DNA from: JBGAHD01 sp044226395
GTDB taxonomy: Bacteria > Pseudomonadota > Gammaproteobacteria > Xanthomonadales > Ahniellaceae
Length of the DNA: 64,000 nucleotides
Reading direction: 5' to 3'
Assembly: GCA_044226395.1 (NCBI GenBank)
Contig: JBGAHD010000002.1
Span: 1,116,001 to 1,180,000, forward strand
Position 1 is the first letter of the stretch. Each line of letters starts with the position of its first letter. Below the pieces are notes generated by a model. That model had not been told where the DNA came from. It saw nothing but the letters and a program-made list of their open reading frames with translations, and searched no databases. Shown here one piece after another: positions 53,296 to 63,040 of this stretch. A program made the translations under genes and the position numbers.

Positions 53296-53972
53296 ACGCG
53301 CCGGCCGCACCGTTCTGGCGCGTCCGCCATCTGGGCCGTCAGGCCTACACGCCCGTGTGGGAAGCCATGCGGGCGTTCACCGACGCGCGCGGCGCCGACG
53401 ACGCCGACGAGCTGTGGCTGGTCGAGCACGATCCCGTCTTCACCTTGGGCCAAGCCGGCAAGTGGGAACACGTGTTGGGCCCGGGCGAGATTCCCGTGGT
53501 GCCGGTCGATCGCGGCGGCCAAGTGACCTATCACGGGCCGGGGCAACTCGTGGCCTATCCCTTGATCGACCTGCGTCGACTCGGCATCGGTGTGCGCGAA
53601 CTCGTGCATCGCATCGAGCAAGCGACCATCGACAGCCTCGCGCGCTGGGGCATCGACGGCCAGCGCAAGGACGGCGCGCCTGGCATCTATGTCGGCGCGG
53701 CCAAGGTCATGGCCTTGGGGCTGCGTGTGCGTCGAGGCTGTTCCTTCCATGGCCTGGCCTTCAACGTGAACATGGATCTCGAACCGTTCTCCCGCATCAA
53801 CCCCTGCGGCTACCAAGGGCTGGCTGTGACCCAAGTGTTAGACTGCGGCGGCCCCGGGCAGCTCGATGCCGTGGGCCAAGTCCTGATCGACGCGCTGTCC
53901 GCCCAGTTCGGATTGCGCGCGCATTTCGAATCGCGTTTGCCGGCGGCGCTAGCCCAGCCGGTCGAGGCCTGA
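53292..53972 (+). CDS. lipB: Octanoyl-[acyl-carrier-protein]:protein N-octanoyltransferase
   Basis: 226 residues. Catalytic Cys172 (INPCGYQGLAV) and Lys138 (GAAKVMALGLRV), plus GGQVTYHGPGQLVAYPLIDL. LipB moves octanoate from acyl carrier protein to E2 and H-protein lipoyl domains. The start is GTG at 53292, overlapping the ybeD stop. lipA follows after 5 bases. Confidence 0.97.
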   Translation: MNAPAAPFWRVRHLGRQAYTPVWEAMRAFTDARGADDADELWLVEHDPVFTLGQAGKWEHVLGPGEIPVVPVDRGGQVTYHGPGQLVAYPLIDLRRLGIGVRELVHRIEQATIDSLARWGIDGQRKDGAPGIYVGAAKVMALGLRVRRGCSFHGLAFNVNMDLEPFSRINPCGYQGLAVTQVLDCGGPGQLDAVGQVLIDALSAQFGLRAHFESRLPAALAQPVEA

Positions 53973-53977
53973 ACCCG

Positions 53978-54997
53978 ATGAGCACCGAATCCACTCCGCG
54001 CCGCATTCCCCTCACCGTCGACGAGTCGGTGGGTGGCCTGGTCCCGGGCGCGAAGCAGCGCGCCGCCGACAAGATCGCGCGCAATCCCGTCACCTTCGAC
54101 GCCAAGGCGCCGCTGGCGCGCAAGCCCTCGTGGATTCGCGTGCGCATTCCGCCGGGCAATGCCGTGCGCGATCTCAAGGCCAAGCTTCGCGCCAATGCGC
54201 TCGTGACCGTGTGCGAAGAGGCGTCCTGCCCGAACATTCACGAGTGCTTTTCCAAGGGCACCGCGACCTTCATGATTCTGGGCGAGGTCTGCACGCGTCG
54301 TTGCGCCTTCTGCGATGTCGCGCATGGTCGCCCCAAGCCGCCAGACGTGAACGAACCGGCCAATCTCGCGCGCACCATCCGCGACATGGGCCTGCGCTAT
54401 GTCGTGGTGACCTCGGTCGACCGCGATGATCTGCGCGACGGCGGCGCGGCGCACTTCGTCGATTGCATTCGCCAGATTCGGGAACTAAACCCCGACACCC
54501 GGGTCGAGATCCTCACGCCCGATTTCCGCGGCAAGGGCCGCATGGATCGCGCGTTGGAAGTCTTCAAGGACCAACCGCCCGACGTGTTCAACCACAACCT
54601 CGAGACCGTGCGCGAGCTCTATCGCGAAGTGCGTCCCGGCGCCGATTACGACTGGTCGCTGGAACTGCTGCGCCGGTTCAAGGCCCAGCACCCCGACGTG
54701 CCGACCAAGTCGGGCATCATGCTCGGCCTGGGCGAGACCATGGATCAGGTGCGTCAGGCGCTGCGCGATCTGCGCGCGCACGACGTCGACATGGTCACCG
54801 TGGGCCAATACTTGCAGCCGTCCACCCATCATCACCCGGTGGTGCGTTACTGGACCCCTGAAGAATTTCAGCAAATCGCCGATTTCGGAGCGGAACTGGG
54901 CTTCGCGCACGTGGCTTCCGGGCCGCTGGTGCGTTCGTCCTATCACGCCGACGAAATGGCGCACGCCGCCGGATACACGGCGCCGGGCGTGGCGTGA
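53978..54997 (+). CDS. lipA: Lipoyl synthase
   Basis: 339 residues. A radical SAM enzyme with the auxiliary cluster cysteines Cys79, Cys84 and Cys90 (VCEEASCPNIHEC) and the SAM cluster Cys105, Cys109 and Cys112 (CTRRCAFC). It inserts two sulphurs into the octanoyl group on lipoyl domains. It completes lipoate assembly with LipB. The C-terminal RSSYHAD carries the conserved Arg-Ser-Ser-Tyr. Confidence 0.98.
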   Translation: MSTESTPRRIPLTVDESVGGLVPGAKQRAADKIARNPVTFDAKAPLARKPSWIRVRIPPGNAVRDLKAKLRANALVTVCEEASCPNIHECFSKGTATFMILGEVCTRRCAFCDVAHGRPKPPDVNEPANLARTIRDMGLRYVVVTSVDRDDLRDGGAAHFVDCIRQIRELNPDTRVEILTPDFRGKGRMDRALEVFKDQPPDVFNHNLETVRELYREVRPGADYDWSLELLRRFKAQHPDVPTKSGIMLGLGETMDQVRQALRDLRAHDVDMVTVGQYLQPSTHHHPVVRYWTPEEFQQIADFGAELGFAHVASGPLVRSSYHADEMAHAAGYTAPGVA

Positions 54998-55101
54998 AAT
55001 TTCGTGATACTGACGTTCGGCACTGCGCGCCTTCGGCGCCGGCGCCGTAACTTGCGACGATGAACACGGCAGTCCGCGGCCTGGCCGCGACGGAGTAAGT
55101 C

Positions 55102-57294
55102 ATGAAGCTGCGACCTGTTTTGCTGGGCCTGATGTTCGCCGGTCCCCTGACCCTGCTGGCGGCCAAGCCCGCGCCCGCGCCGGTAAGCGCCGCCTCGCTC
55201 AAGGCCTCCGACACGCAGGCGCAGGCGGCGATGTTCGCCTCGCGCTTCCTGACCCGCTTTCACTACAAGCGCGTGCCGCTCGACGACGCCATGTCGCAAG
55301 AGATGCTCAAGCGCTATCTCGAGAACCTCGACGGCGATCGTTTGTTCTTTCTCAAGAGCGACGTCGATGAGTTCCAGGCGCGCTACGGCACGTCGCTCGA
55401 CGACGCGATCTACGATCAGACGCTCGATCCGCCGTTCGAGATCTTCCGTCGCTACGTCACCCGCGTGAACGAGCGCACCGACGCCGCGCGCGAGCTGCTC
55501 AAGAAGGGTTTCGATTTCACCGTCGACGAGTCCTATCGCTACGACCGCAAGGACGCGCCCTGGGCCACGTCCGCGGCCGAGCTCGACGACCTGTGGCGCA
55601 AGCGCGTCAAGAACGACTGGCTGCGCCTGCAACTGGCCGGCCGCGCGCCCGATGACGTGCGCAAGACGCTCGACAAGCGCTACAAGAGCTATCACGACCG
55701 CGTGGTCGAACTCGATGGCGAGGATGTCTTCCAGACCTTCCTCAATGCCTACGCGTCCTCGATCGAGCCGCACACCAGCTATCTTGGCCCGCGCACGGCG
55801 GAGAACTTCAACATCTCCATGCGCCTGTCCTTCGAGGGCATCGGCGCGGTGCTGGGCAAGGACGATGAGTTCACCATCATCCGCCAGGTGATCAAGGGCG
55901 GTCCCGCCGAGCGCGACGGTCAGATCAAGGAAGGCGATCGCGTGGTCGGCGTGGCCAGCGAGAAGGACAAGCCCGTGCAGGACGTGGTCGGTTGGCGCGT
56001 CGACGACGTGGTCGATCTGATCCGCGGCCCGAAGGGCACGACCGTCATCCTCGACGTGCTGCCCAAGAACATGGGCGTGGACGCCAAGCCCGTGCGCGTG
56101 ACCCTGGTGCGCGATCAGGTCAAGCTCGAAGAGCAAGCCGCCAAGAGCCGCGTGATCGAAGTGCCGCTGGCCAATGGCGAGAAGCGCAAGATCGGCGTGA
56201 TCGAACTGCCGGCCTTCTATCACGACTTCGAAGGCCATCGTCGCGGCGACAAGGATTTCCGCAGCTCCACGCGCGATGTCTCGCGTTTGCTGACCCAGCT
56301 CAAGAGCGAAGGCGTCGACGGCGTCGTGATCGATCTGCGCGACAACGGTGGCGGCTCGCTGACCGAGGCCACCGACCTCACCGGCTTGTTCATCGACAAG
56401 GGACCGGTCGTGCAGGTGCGCGACGCGGCTGGCCGCGTCGACGTCGAAGCCGACACCGATTCGGGCGTGATGTGGGATGGACCGCTGGCCGTGCTGGTCA
56501 ATCGCACGTCGGCCTCGGCGTCGGAAATCTTCGCCGCCGCGCTGCAGGACTATGGCCGCGCGCTGATCATCGGCGAGACGACCTATGGCAAGGGCACGGT
56601 CCAGAACATGATGGACCTCGACACCATGGCGGGCCTGACCGGCGACAAGCCGCGCTTCGGCCAGCTCAAGCTGACCGTGGCGCAGTTCTTCCGCATCAAC
56701 GGCGGCTCGACCCAGAACAAGGGCGTGACGCCCGACATCGCCTATCCCGCGAGCATCGATCCGGCCGACTGGGGCGAGAGCTCCAACGACAACGCCCTGC
56801 CGTGGACCCAGATCGCCGCCGCCGACTACAAGGGCAGCGGTGACTTCCACGATCTGCTGCCGCTGCTGCAACACAAGCATGTCGAGCGCGTCGCGCACGA
56901 TCGCGAATTCCAGTACTGGGTCGAGGACATCGCCGAGTACCACAAGCAGCGCGACGAGAAGGAAATCTCCCTGCTCGAATCCAAGCGCAAGGCCGAACGC
57001 GACGCCCTGCAAGCCAAGCGCAAGCAGCGCGAAGCCGAGCGCGCCGCCGCCAACGCGGCCAAGCCCGGCGACAAGAACGAACAAGACCCGTTGGGCGAGA
57101 TCGACGACGGCCTGCAAGCCGACGAACGCCCGCTGGCCCGCCGCGACGAGAAGGAAACGCCGCCCGACGAACTGCTGGTCGAGACCGCGAACATCCTGTC
57201 CGACGCCATCGACGTGCTCACCGGCGATCGCCAACTCGCCGCGCGCGTGCGCGCTTTCAACGTCGCCTCGGAGCCGCCGGCGCGCGTCAATTGA
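55102..57294 (+). CDS. prc: Tail-specific (carboxy-terminal processing) protease
   Basis: 730 residues. Signal peptide (LRPVLLGLMFAGPLTLLA), an N-terminal helical domain, a PDZ domain (SFEGIGAVLGKDDEFTIIRQ), and the S41 peptidase core with Ser472 (TSASASEIFAAAL), Asp483 and Lys497 (GETTYGKGTVQ). The C-terminal 80 residues are charged and helical. Prc degrades misfolded or tagged proteins and regulates wall hydrolases in the periplasm. It is monocistronic, with its own terminator. Confidence 0.95.
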   Translation: MKLRPVLLGLMFAGPLTLLAAKPAPAPVSAASLKASDTQAQAAMFASRFLTRFHYKRVPLDDAMSQEMLKRYLENLDGDRLFFLKSDVDEFQARYGTSLDDAIYDQTLDPPFEIFRRYVTRVNERTDAARELLKKGFDFTVDESYRYDRKDAPWATSAAELDDLWRKRVKNDWLRLQLAGRAPDDVRKTLDKRYKSYHDRVVELDGEDVFQTFLNAYASSIEPHTSYLGPRTAENFNISMRLSFEGIGAVLGKDDEFTIIRQVIKGGPAERDGQIKEGDRVVGVASEKDKPVQDVVGWRVDDVVDLIRGPKGTTVILDVLPKNMGVDAKPVRVTLVRDQVKLEEQAAKSRVIEVPLANGEKRKIGVIELPAFYHDFEGHRRGDKDFRSSTRDVSRLLTQLKSEGVDGVVIDLRDNGGGSLTEATDLTGLFIDKGPVVQVRDAAGRVDVEADTDSGVMWDGPLAVLVNRTSASASEIFAAALQDYGRALIIGETTYGKGTVQNMMDLDTMAGLTGDKPRFGQLKLTVAQFFRINGGSTQNKGVTPDIAYPASIDPADWGESSNDNALPWTQIAAADYKGSGDFHDLLPLLQHKHVERVAHDREFQYWVEDIAEYHKQRDEKEISLLESKRKAERDALQAKRKQREAERAAANAAKPGDKNEQDPLGEIDDGLQADERPLARRDEKETPPDELLVETANILSDAIDVLTGDRQLAARVRAFNVASEPPARVN

Positions 57295-57323
57295 TCGCGT
57301 CTGGCGAGTGAAGTGAAAAACAG

Positions 57324-57353
57324 ACGGGCCGCGCAAGCGGCCCGTTTGCTTTT
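57324..57353 (+). terminator. Rho-independent terminator of prc
   Basis: ACGGGCCGC and GCGGCCCGT form a 9-base perfect stem with a GCAA loop, followed by TTGCTTTT. It begins 30 bases after the prc stop. Confidence 0.88.
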
Positions 57354-57548
57354 CAGGGCTTGCTGGTGTGATCGGGCTGTTGCCGCCTTGCGCGATCAAC
57401 AAGAACACACCGCGTCATCATCCGCGCGCCGGCCATCATCGACACGCGCTCGACATCGCGGATCGCATTCACCTCAGATGACTTGAGCGGCGGGCTTCGG
57501 TACCCACGACCTGTCTCGATGAGCGATGCTCGCGAAACGTCTGCTCGC

Positions 57549-58928
57549 TTATCGCGGCCTCGCCGCGTATCGCGCCAGCATGTCGCGAAACGCGCGCAAG
57601 CCTTGCGCTTCACCGCCGCGCGGACGCCCCGGGCGATCGCCATCGTTCCAGGAGTACACGTCGAGGTGCGCCCAGGGCAGGCTGTCGGGGATGAAGCGTT
57701 CGAGGTAGAGGGCCGCGGCGATGGCGCCGCCGTTGCGCGAGGGGCCGGAGTTGGCGAAGTCGGCGATGTTGGATTCGAACATGGCGCGATAGGGGCGCCA
57801 CAGCGGCAAACGCCAGAGTGGATCGTGTTCGCGCGTGCCGGCGTCGAGCAGGTCGTTAGCGAGGTCATCGCGATTGCAGAACAGCACGGGCAGGTCGGGG
57901 CCGAGCGCAACGCGCGCGGCGCCGGTGAGCGTGGCGAAGTCGAGCGCGAGCTCGACGCCGAGTTCGGCGGCGTAGGCGAGCGCGTCGCATAGCACGACGC
58001 GGCCTTCGGCGTCGGTGTTGTCGATCTCGACACGATGGCCCAGGCGCGTGCGAATCACTTCGCCGGGGCGATAGCTGTTGGCCGATATCGCGTTCTCGAC
58101 CGCGGGCACGAGCAGCGTGATGCGCAGCGGCAGGCGCTCGGCCATGATCCATTCGGCCAGCGCGATGGCGTGCGCGGCGCCGCCCATGTCCTTCTTCATC
58201 CAGCGCATGAACTCGGAGCCCTTGATGTCGAGGCCGCCGGTGTCGAAGCACACGCCCTTGCCGACGATGGCGACGTGCGGATGGGTTGCTTCGCCCCAGC
58301 TCACCTCGATCAAGCGCGGCGCGCGATGCGAAGCGCGACCGACGGCGTGAATCGCGGGGAAATTGCCGGCGAGCAAATCATCGCCCACCCATTCGCGATA
58401 GCTCGCGCCGTGCGCGCGCGCGATCTCGGCGGCGATGGCGGCGAGTTCGGCCGGGCCCATGTCCTCGGTCGGCGTGTTGACCAGATCGCGCACGCGAAAA
58501 CTCGCGCGCACCACGGCTTGCAGCGCCGTGGCATCGACGCCCTCGGGCACGACCAACCGCGCCGGTTCGCGCTTCGCCGCGCGATAACGCGTGAACTGAT
58601 ACGCGCCGAGCGCGAAGCCCAGCGCATACAAGTCGGCGCGCGCGACAGGCGCCGCGGGCGTCAGCGCGTAGGCGCCGACCGGCAGTTGCATGGCCAGGCC
58701 CGCGAGCGCTTGCAGCGGCAATTCCGGATCGACGCCCACGAGTACGCGCGCGAGCGTGCCCTCGGCATCGGCGAGACCCGTCCACGTGCCCGGTTGCGCG
58801 GTGAAGCCGGCGCTGTCGACCCAGCGACGCGTGCGCGCGTCCTGCGTGTCGATCCAGCTGGCGAAGGCGCGCGTGGGGATGGTCACCAGGGGCAGGGCCT
58901 GGGTCGCGTCGTCGATCAACACACTCAT
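57549..58928 (-). CDS. Leucyl aminopeptidase family (M17) protein
   Basis: 459 residues. A diverged N-terminal domain, then the M17 catalytic domain with VGKGVCFDTGGLDIKG (metal and Lys ligands), MKKDMGGAAHAIALAEWIM and the signature NTDAEGRVVLCDALAYA. It removes N-terminal residues from peptides using two metal ions in the cytosol. The start is 5 bases after the HAD gene stop, giving an operon of PstS-like gene, HAD and this gene. Confidence 0.92.
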   Translation of the reverse strand: MSVLIDDATQALPLVTIPTRAFASWIDTQDARTRRWVDSAGFTAQPGTWTGLADAEGTLARVLVGVDPELPLQALAGLAMQLPVGAYALTPAAPVARADLYALGFALGAYQFTRYRAAKREPARLVVPEGVDATALQAVVRASFRVRDLVNTPTEDMGPAELAAIAAEIARAHGASYREWVGDDLLAGNFPAIHAVGRASHRAPRLIEVSWGEATHPHVAIVGKGVCFDTGGLDIKGSEFMRWMKKDMGGAAHAIALAEWIMAERLPLRITLLVPAVENAISANSYRPGEVIRTRLGHRVEIDNTDAEGRVVLCDALAYAAELGVELALDFATLTGAARVALGPDLPVLFCNRDDLANDLLDAGTREHDPLWRLPLWRPYRAMFESNIADFANSGPSRNGGAIAAALYLERFIPDSLPWAHLDVYSWNDGDRPGRPRGGEAQGLRAFRDMLARYAARPR

Positions 58929-58933
58929 CGTGC

Positions 58934-59626
58934 TTACTCCGGAGGCGTGAAGCTCGCCAGGGCCGACGGCAGTTCGGCCAGCGAGCGAATGGTGATGTGC
59001 GGCGCGCGCGCGTGCGGCCAGGGCGCGTCATGACGATTGAGCCACACGGCGACGAAGCCGGCGTCGCGCGCGCCGAGCACATCCATTTCGGGATCGTCGC
59101 CGACATGCGCGATGTGTCGCGCCTCGACGCCGAGTTTCTCGGCCACGCGCGCGAAGATGCGCGCGTCGGGCTTGGCCACGCCGGTTTCGCGCGCGCTCAC
59201 GCGCGCGGTGAAATGCGCGCCCAGGCCGATGCGTTCGAGATCGGCGTTGCCATTACTCAAGCTCGCCAGCGGGTAGCGCGCGGCGAGTTCACTCAGCGCC
59301 GGCGCGGCGTCGTCGTACAAGGTCACGCGATGACGCGCGTCGAAGAACACGGCGAACGCGCGCTCGACCCAGGATTCGTCATGGCCGAACGGCGACAACG
59401 CGTGACGCAGCGAGATGCGCCGCAGCTCGGTGAAGTCGTGCGCAAGATGCGGATGTTCCCGCCACACGCGATCACGCAGGGCGCGCATGGCCTCGATCGG
59501 CCACGCATGCGCGACGGCGGGGCAATGCGTTTCGAGCCAGCCGTGCAGCGTGCGTTCGGCGTGGTCGATCACCGGCGCGATCGGCCACAGCGTGTCGTCC
59601 AGATCGAGCGAGACGGCGCGAATCAT
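58934..59626 (-). CDS. HAD superfamily hydrolase (YigB-like)
   Basis: About 230 residues. Motif I DLDDT (Asp8 and Asp10), motif II SLSNGNADL, motif III Lys in GVAKPDARIF and motif IV GDDPEMDVLGARDAG. Subfamily IA phosphatase with a helical cap. YigB relatives dephosphorylate 5-amino-6-ribitylamino-uracil phosphate (riboflavin path) and FMN, but substrate here is not certain. ATG 59626 overlaps the stop of the upstream gene (ATGA). Confidence 0.88.
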   Translation of the reverse strand: MIRAVSLDLDDTLWPIAPVIDHAERTLHGWLETHCPAVAHAWPIEAMRALRDRVWREHPHLAHDFTELRRISLRHALSPFGHDESWVERAFAVFFDARHRVTLYDDAAPALSELAARYPLASLSNGNADLERIGLGAHFTARVSARETGVAKPDARIFARVAEKLGVEARHIAHVGDDPEMDVLGARDAGFVAVWLNRHDAPWPHARAPHITIRSLAELPSALASFTPPE

Positions 59627-60738
59627 CCGCACACGGGCTGAGGTCGGCAGCGCGCCTTGTAGCTGGCCTCGCCTTCCGGCGGCGCGATCGGATTGGTCTT
59701 GGTCGATGACTTGGTCGCGGCCGCGATCGGCGCGCGCGCTTCCAGCAATCCGACATCGCCCGTGCGCGTGGGATTGGTGAGCTTGGGCTTGGTCGGCGGT
59801 GGCGGCGGCGGCTTGACCGGCGTCATCGCCAGAGCGCGCGCGCCCAGATGCTGGATGATGAAGGCATCGCGACTGGCCTGAGTCTGCGTGAGGCGCACCG
59901 CGTCGGCGATCGGCACGAGTTGCTTGCGGCGCATGATCTCGCTGATTGCCGGTTCACCGCGAATGAATTCGAGCACGGCGCGCGCCAGGGGCACGGACGA
60001 AGTCTGTCCCGGCGATTCGCGGCGGCTGACGATGTACAGCGGGATCGGCAGCAGATACTCACCGCTGGCGAGCGTGGCGTTCGACGGCGTCACGCCCTCG
60101 ATCGCGAACGGCCGCACGCCCTTGTTGGCGTGCACGTTCGACAAAGTGCTCACGCCGATCGCGACGGGATCGATCGCGATCGCATCCTCGAGCTGCTGCG
60201 TGTTGATGTACCAGCGTCCCGCCGCGACGCCGATCGCGCCATTGCCGAACAGCACGCGGCGCAGACTGAACTCGGCGCCATCGAGCGGGCCGGCCACGGC
60301 GTAGACATTGATCGCCTTGGCCGGGCCGCCGAGCTGCGACCAGTTCTTGATGCGGCCGGCGAAGATGTCGCGCAACTGCGTCAGCGAAAGATTCTTGACC
60401 GGGTTCGAGGGATGCGTGAGCACGGTCAGCGCATCCCAGGCGACCGGCGTGAATTCGAGATTCTGTTCCAGCGCCACGCGTTCGGCCGCGGGACGGGCCG
60501 AGCCGACGACATCGAGCGAGCCGCGCGCGACCGCTTCGATCGCGGCCACAGTGTTGATCGCCTTGACCTGGACCGATTGCTTGCGCTTGAGGTTGTAGAC
60601 CTTGGCCGTGTCGGCCATGAAGGCGCGCGCGCTGATCATGTCGCCCAGCCACGCCGGCGCGGGCGCGTTGCCCGCGGCCACGGCCATGCCGCACGCCGCC
60701 CACAGTCCCACCATCGCTAACAACCGACTCGCGCGCAT
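59623..60738 (-). CDS. PstS-like phosphate-binding-type periplasmic protein
   Basis: 371 residues. A signal peptide (LLAMVGLWAACGMAVAAG), then a type II binding-protein fold with the PstS-like text LRDIFAGRIKNWSQLGGPAK and EYLLPIPLYIVSRRESPG. It ends in a Pro-rich (TPVKPPPPPPTKPKL), disordered tail of 65 residues. No pstCAB genes follow; instead HAD and aminopeptidase genes do. It may be a stand-alone scavenging or sensing protein. Ligand phosphate is inferred from the family only. Confidence 0.8.
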   Translation of the reverse strand: MRASRLLAMVGLWAACGMAVAAGNAPAPAWLGDMISARAFMADTAKVYNLKRKQSVQVKAINTVAAIEAVARGSLDVVGSARPAAERVALEQNLEFTPVAWDALTVLTHPSNPVKNLSLTQLRDIFAGRIKNWSQLGGPAKAINVYAVAGPLDGAEFSLRRVLFGNGAIGVAAGRWYINTQQLEDAIAIDPVAIGVSTLSNVHANKGVRPFAIEGVTPSNATLASGEYLLPIPLYIVSRRESPGQTSSVPLARAVLEFIRGEPAISEIMRRKQLVPIADAVRLTQTQASRDAFIIQHLGARALAMTPVKPPPPPPTKPKLTNPTRTGDVGLLEARAPIAAATKSSTKTNPIAPPEGEASYKARCRPQPVCG

Positions 60739-60820
60739 GCCGCACCTCGATTCCGAACGCGCGCATGATAGCCCAAGCGGCGACGCGCGCCCGTGCGGTG
60801 GCGCACGGGCGCGCGGGGTC

Positions 60821-62197
60821 TTACTCCAGCATCAGATAGAACGCGCTGCGGCCGCGCACCACGGTCAGCAGCAGCTGACGCGGATGTTGGCCGGCCACGG
60901 CTTCGAGGCCGGCGAGGTCGTCGATGTCGCGCTGATTGACCGCGGTGATGAGATCGCCCGCGGCAAGGCCGCTTTGTGCGGCGCGCGAATCCGCGTCGAG
61001 CTTCGCCACGACCGCGCCATTGAGGCCCAGACGCTCGAACTTGTCGCCGGAATCGCTCAGGGTCACGCCGGTGAGCCTGGGATCGATGCGCGCGCCGGTG
61101 TTCTGACGCAGCTCGATCAGCTTGAGCACGGTCGACACCGTCAGCGGCTTGCCCTCGCGCGTGATCGTCAGCTCGACCTTGGCGCCCACGGGCAACTGAC
61201 CTTCGATGCTGGCCAGCTCCGCGCGATTGTTCACCGCGTGACCATTGATCGCCGTGATCACATCACCCGGCTTGAGCCCCGCTTGTGCCGCCGGCGTGTT
61301 GAGATTCACGCGCGTGACCACGGCGCCGCGCCCGGGCTGCAGGCCGAGCATGGGCGCGATCTCTTCGTCGAGATCCTGCGTCTGCACGCCCAGCGAGCCG
61401 CGCTTGACCTCGCCGAAGGCGATCAGCTGGCGCATCACGTCGCCGGCCAGATTGGCCGGAATCGCGAAGCCCAGGCCGACATTGCCGCCCGAGGGCGAAT
61501 AGATCATGGAATTGATGCCGATCAGCTCGCCGCGCAGATTCACCAGCGCGCCGCCGGAATTGCCTGGATTGATCGAAGCATCGGTCTGGATGAAGCTTTG
61601 CACGCCGACGCCGCGCAAGTTCGAGCGATCCAGCGCCGAGACCATGCCGAACGTCGCCGACTGACCGATGCCGAAGGGATTGCCCACGGCCACGACGAAA
61701 TCGCCGACGCGCAGTTTCGAGGAATCGGCCAGGATCAGGGCCGAAGGGAGATTCTCCGCCGGGATACGAATCACCGCGACGTCGGAATCCGGATCATTGC
61801 CGACCTTCTCGGCCTTGAGCGTGCGGCCATCCGACAGGGTCACGGAGATGTCATCGGCGCCATCGATCACGTGATTGTTGGTCAGCACGTAGCCGCGCTG
61901 CGCGTCGACGATCACGCCCGAGCCCAGCGATTGCTGCACGCGCTCGCGCGGCATGTTGGGCATGCCGAAGAAATGCCGAAAGAACGGATCGTCCGCGAAC
62001 GGGTCGCGCACGCGCACGCGCGTCTTGGAATTGACGTTAACCACCGCCGGCGTGATGCGCTCGAGCATCGGCGCGAGCGTGGCGATGGGCTGGCCGGTGG
62101 CATCGGCGGGCAACAGCGTGGCCGCGGGCGCGGCGCCGACGGTGACGAGCAGCGCCAGGCCCAAGGCCAGGCGCCGCGGGGCGAAGCGGTGCGACAT
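60821..62197 (-). CDS. degQ: DegQ/DegP-family periplasmic serine endoprotease
   Basis: 458 residues. A signal peptide, the trypsin-like domain with His109 (YVLTNNHVIDGAD), Asp139 (PDSDVAVIRI) and Ser214 (INPGNSGGALVN), and two PDZ domains (RGSLGVQTQDLDEEIAPMLG; GLNGAVVAKLDADSRAAQSG). It removes damaged envelope proteins. The short LA-loop (DPFADDPFFRHFFGMPNMPR) points to DegQ rather than DegP. Confidence 0.94.
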   Translation of the reverse strand: MSHRFAPRRLALGLALLVTVGAAPAATLLPADATGQPIATLAPMLERITPAVVNVNSKTRVRVRDPFADDPFFRHFFGMPNMPRERVQQSLGSGVIVDAQRGYVLTNNHVIDGADDISVTLSDGRTLKAEKVGNDPDSDVAVIRIPAENLPSALILADSSKLRVGDFVVAVGNPFGIGQSATFGMVSALDRSNLRGVGVQSFIQTDASINPGNSGGALVNLRGELIGINSMIYSPSGGNVGLGFAIPANLAGDVMRQLIAFGEVKRGSLGVQTQDLDEEIAPMLGLQPGRGAVVTRVNLNTPAAQAGLKPGDVITAINGHAVNNRAELASIEGQLPVGAKVELTITREGKPLTVSTVLKLIELRQNTGARIDPRLTGVTLSDSGDKFERLGLNGAVVAKLDADSRAAQSGLAAGDLITAVNQRDIDDLAGLEAVAGQHPRQLLLTVVRGRSAFYLMLE

Positions 62198-62342
62198 GGA
62201 TCGACTCCTGACTCGAACGCAAAGGGCGAAGACCGCGCGGCGCGATCACAGTTCCCGCGCTCCCGACGATGGGGGCGCGGCGCGGGCGCGTCAATGGCGA
62301 CCCGCGCCGCGCTTCGCGTTCGCGGTCAGTCGCGAGGCGCGT

Positions 62343-62975
62343 TCAGGCCCACTCGGTCAGGCCTTCGCGCTCGTACAAGGTCTTGAACGAGGGTCGCGCC
62401 TTCATGCGCGCGGCCAGGGCCGCGAGCGCCGGCCATTGCGTGGCGGGCTTGGGCATATTGCGCGACCAGCGCATGAGCATGGTCAGCAGAAAATCCGCGG
62501 CCGAGAGCTGCTCGCCCAGCAGATACGGTCCCTGCCGCGACAAGTGCGCCTCGAAGCGATCCCACGTCGCCTCGATGCGCGCGCGCGCCGTGGCCTTGAC
62601 CGCGTCGCTCTGCGCCTCGCCCGCGATCTCGTGCGGATAGAACCAATGCCGAAACGCGGGCAGCAAGCCATTGGCCAGATGCACGATCCATTGGTAGTAG
62701 TACGCGCGCGCCGGCGAATCGACCGGCGGCGCGAAGCGCGCCTCGGGATGGCGATCGGCCAGCGTCAGCAACAGGCCCGCCGATTCGTAAAACGGCACGC
62801 CATCGATCAACAGCGTCGGCACCGTGCCATTGGGATTGAGGCGCAGGTACTCGGGCGATCGCTGCTCGCCGGCATCGAGCTGCAGGCGCTTGAGCTCGTG
62901 CGGCACGTTCAACTCGATCAACAACCAATGCACGACCAAGCTGGCCGAGCCCGGGGAAAAATACAGGGTGTACAT
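62343..62975 (-). CDS. Glutathione S-transferase family protein
   Basis: 210 residues. The N-terminal thioredoxin fold has YTLYFSPGSASLVVHWLLIE with the active-site Ser, cis-Pro in NGTVPTLLIDG, and Glu-Ser of the glutathione site in FYESAGLLLTLADRHPEARF. The C-terminal half is helical (YLLGEQLSAADFLLTMLMRW). It conjugates or reduces electrophiles with glutathione; subclass is unclear. Confidence 0.88.
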   Translation of the reverse strand: MYTLYFSPGSASLVVHWLLIELNVPHELKRLQLDAGEQRSPEYLRLNPNGTVPTLLIDGVPFYESAGLLLTLADRHPEARFAPPVDSPARAYYYQWIVHLANGLLPAFRHWFYPHEIAGEAQSDAVKATARARIEATWDRFEAHLSRQGPYLLGEQLSAADFLLTMLMRWSRNMPKPATQWPALAALAARMKARPSFKTLYEREGLTEWA

Positions 62976-63040
62976 GCGACCTCCGTGGCGCTCGTCGACG
63001 AACGCGGCGGCGGGTCGTGACCCGCCGCCGCCGCGCGAGC

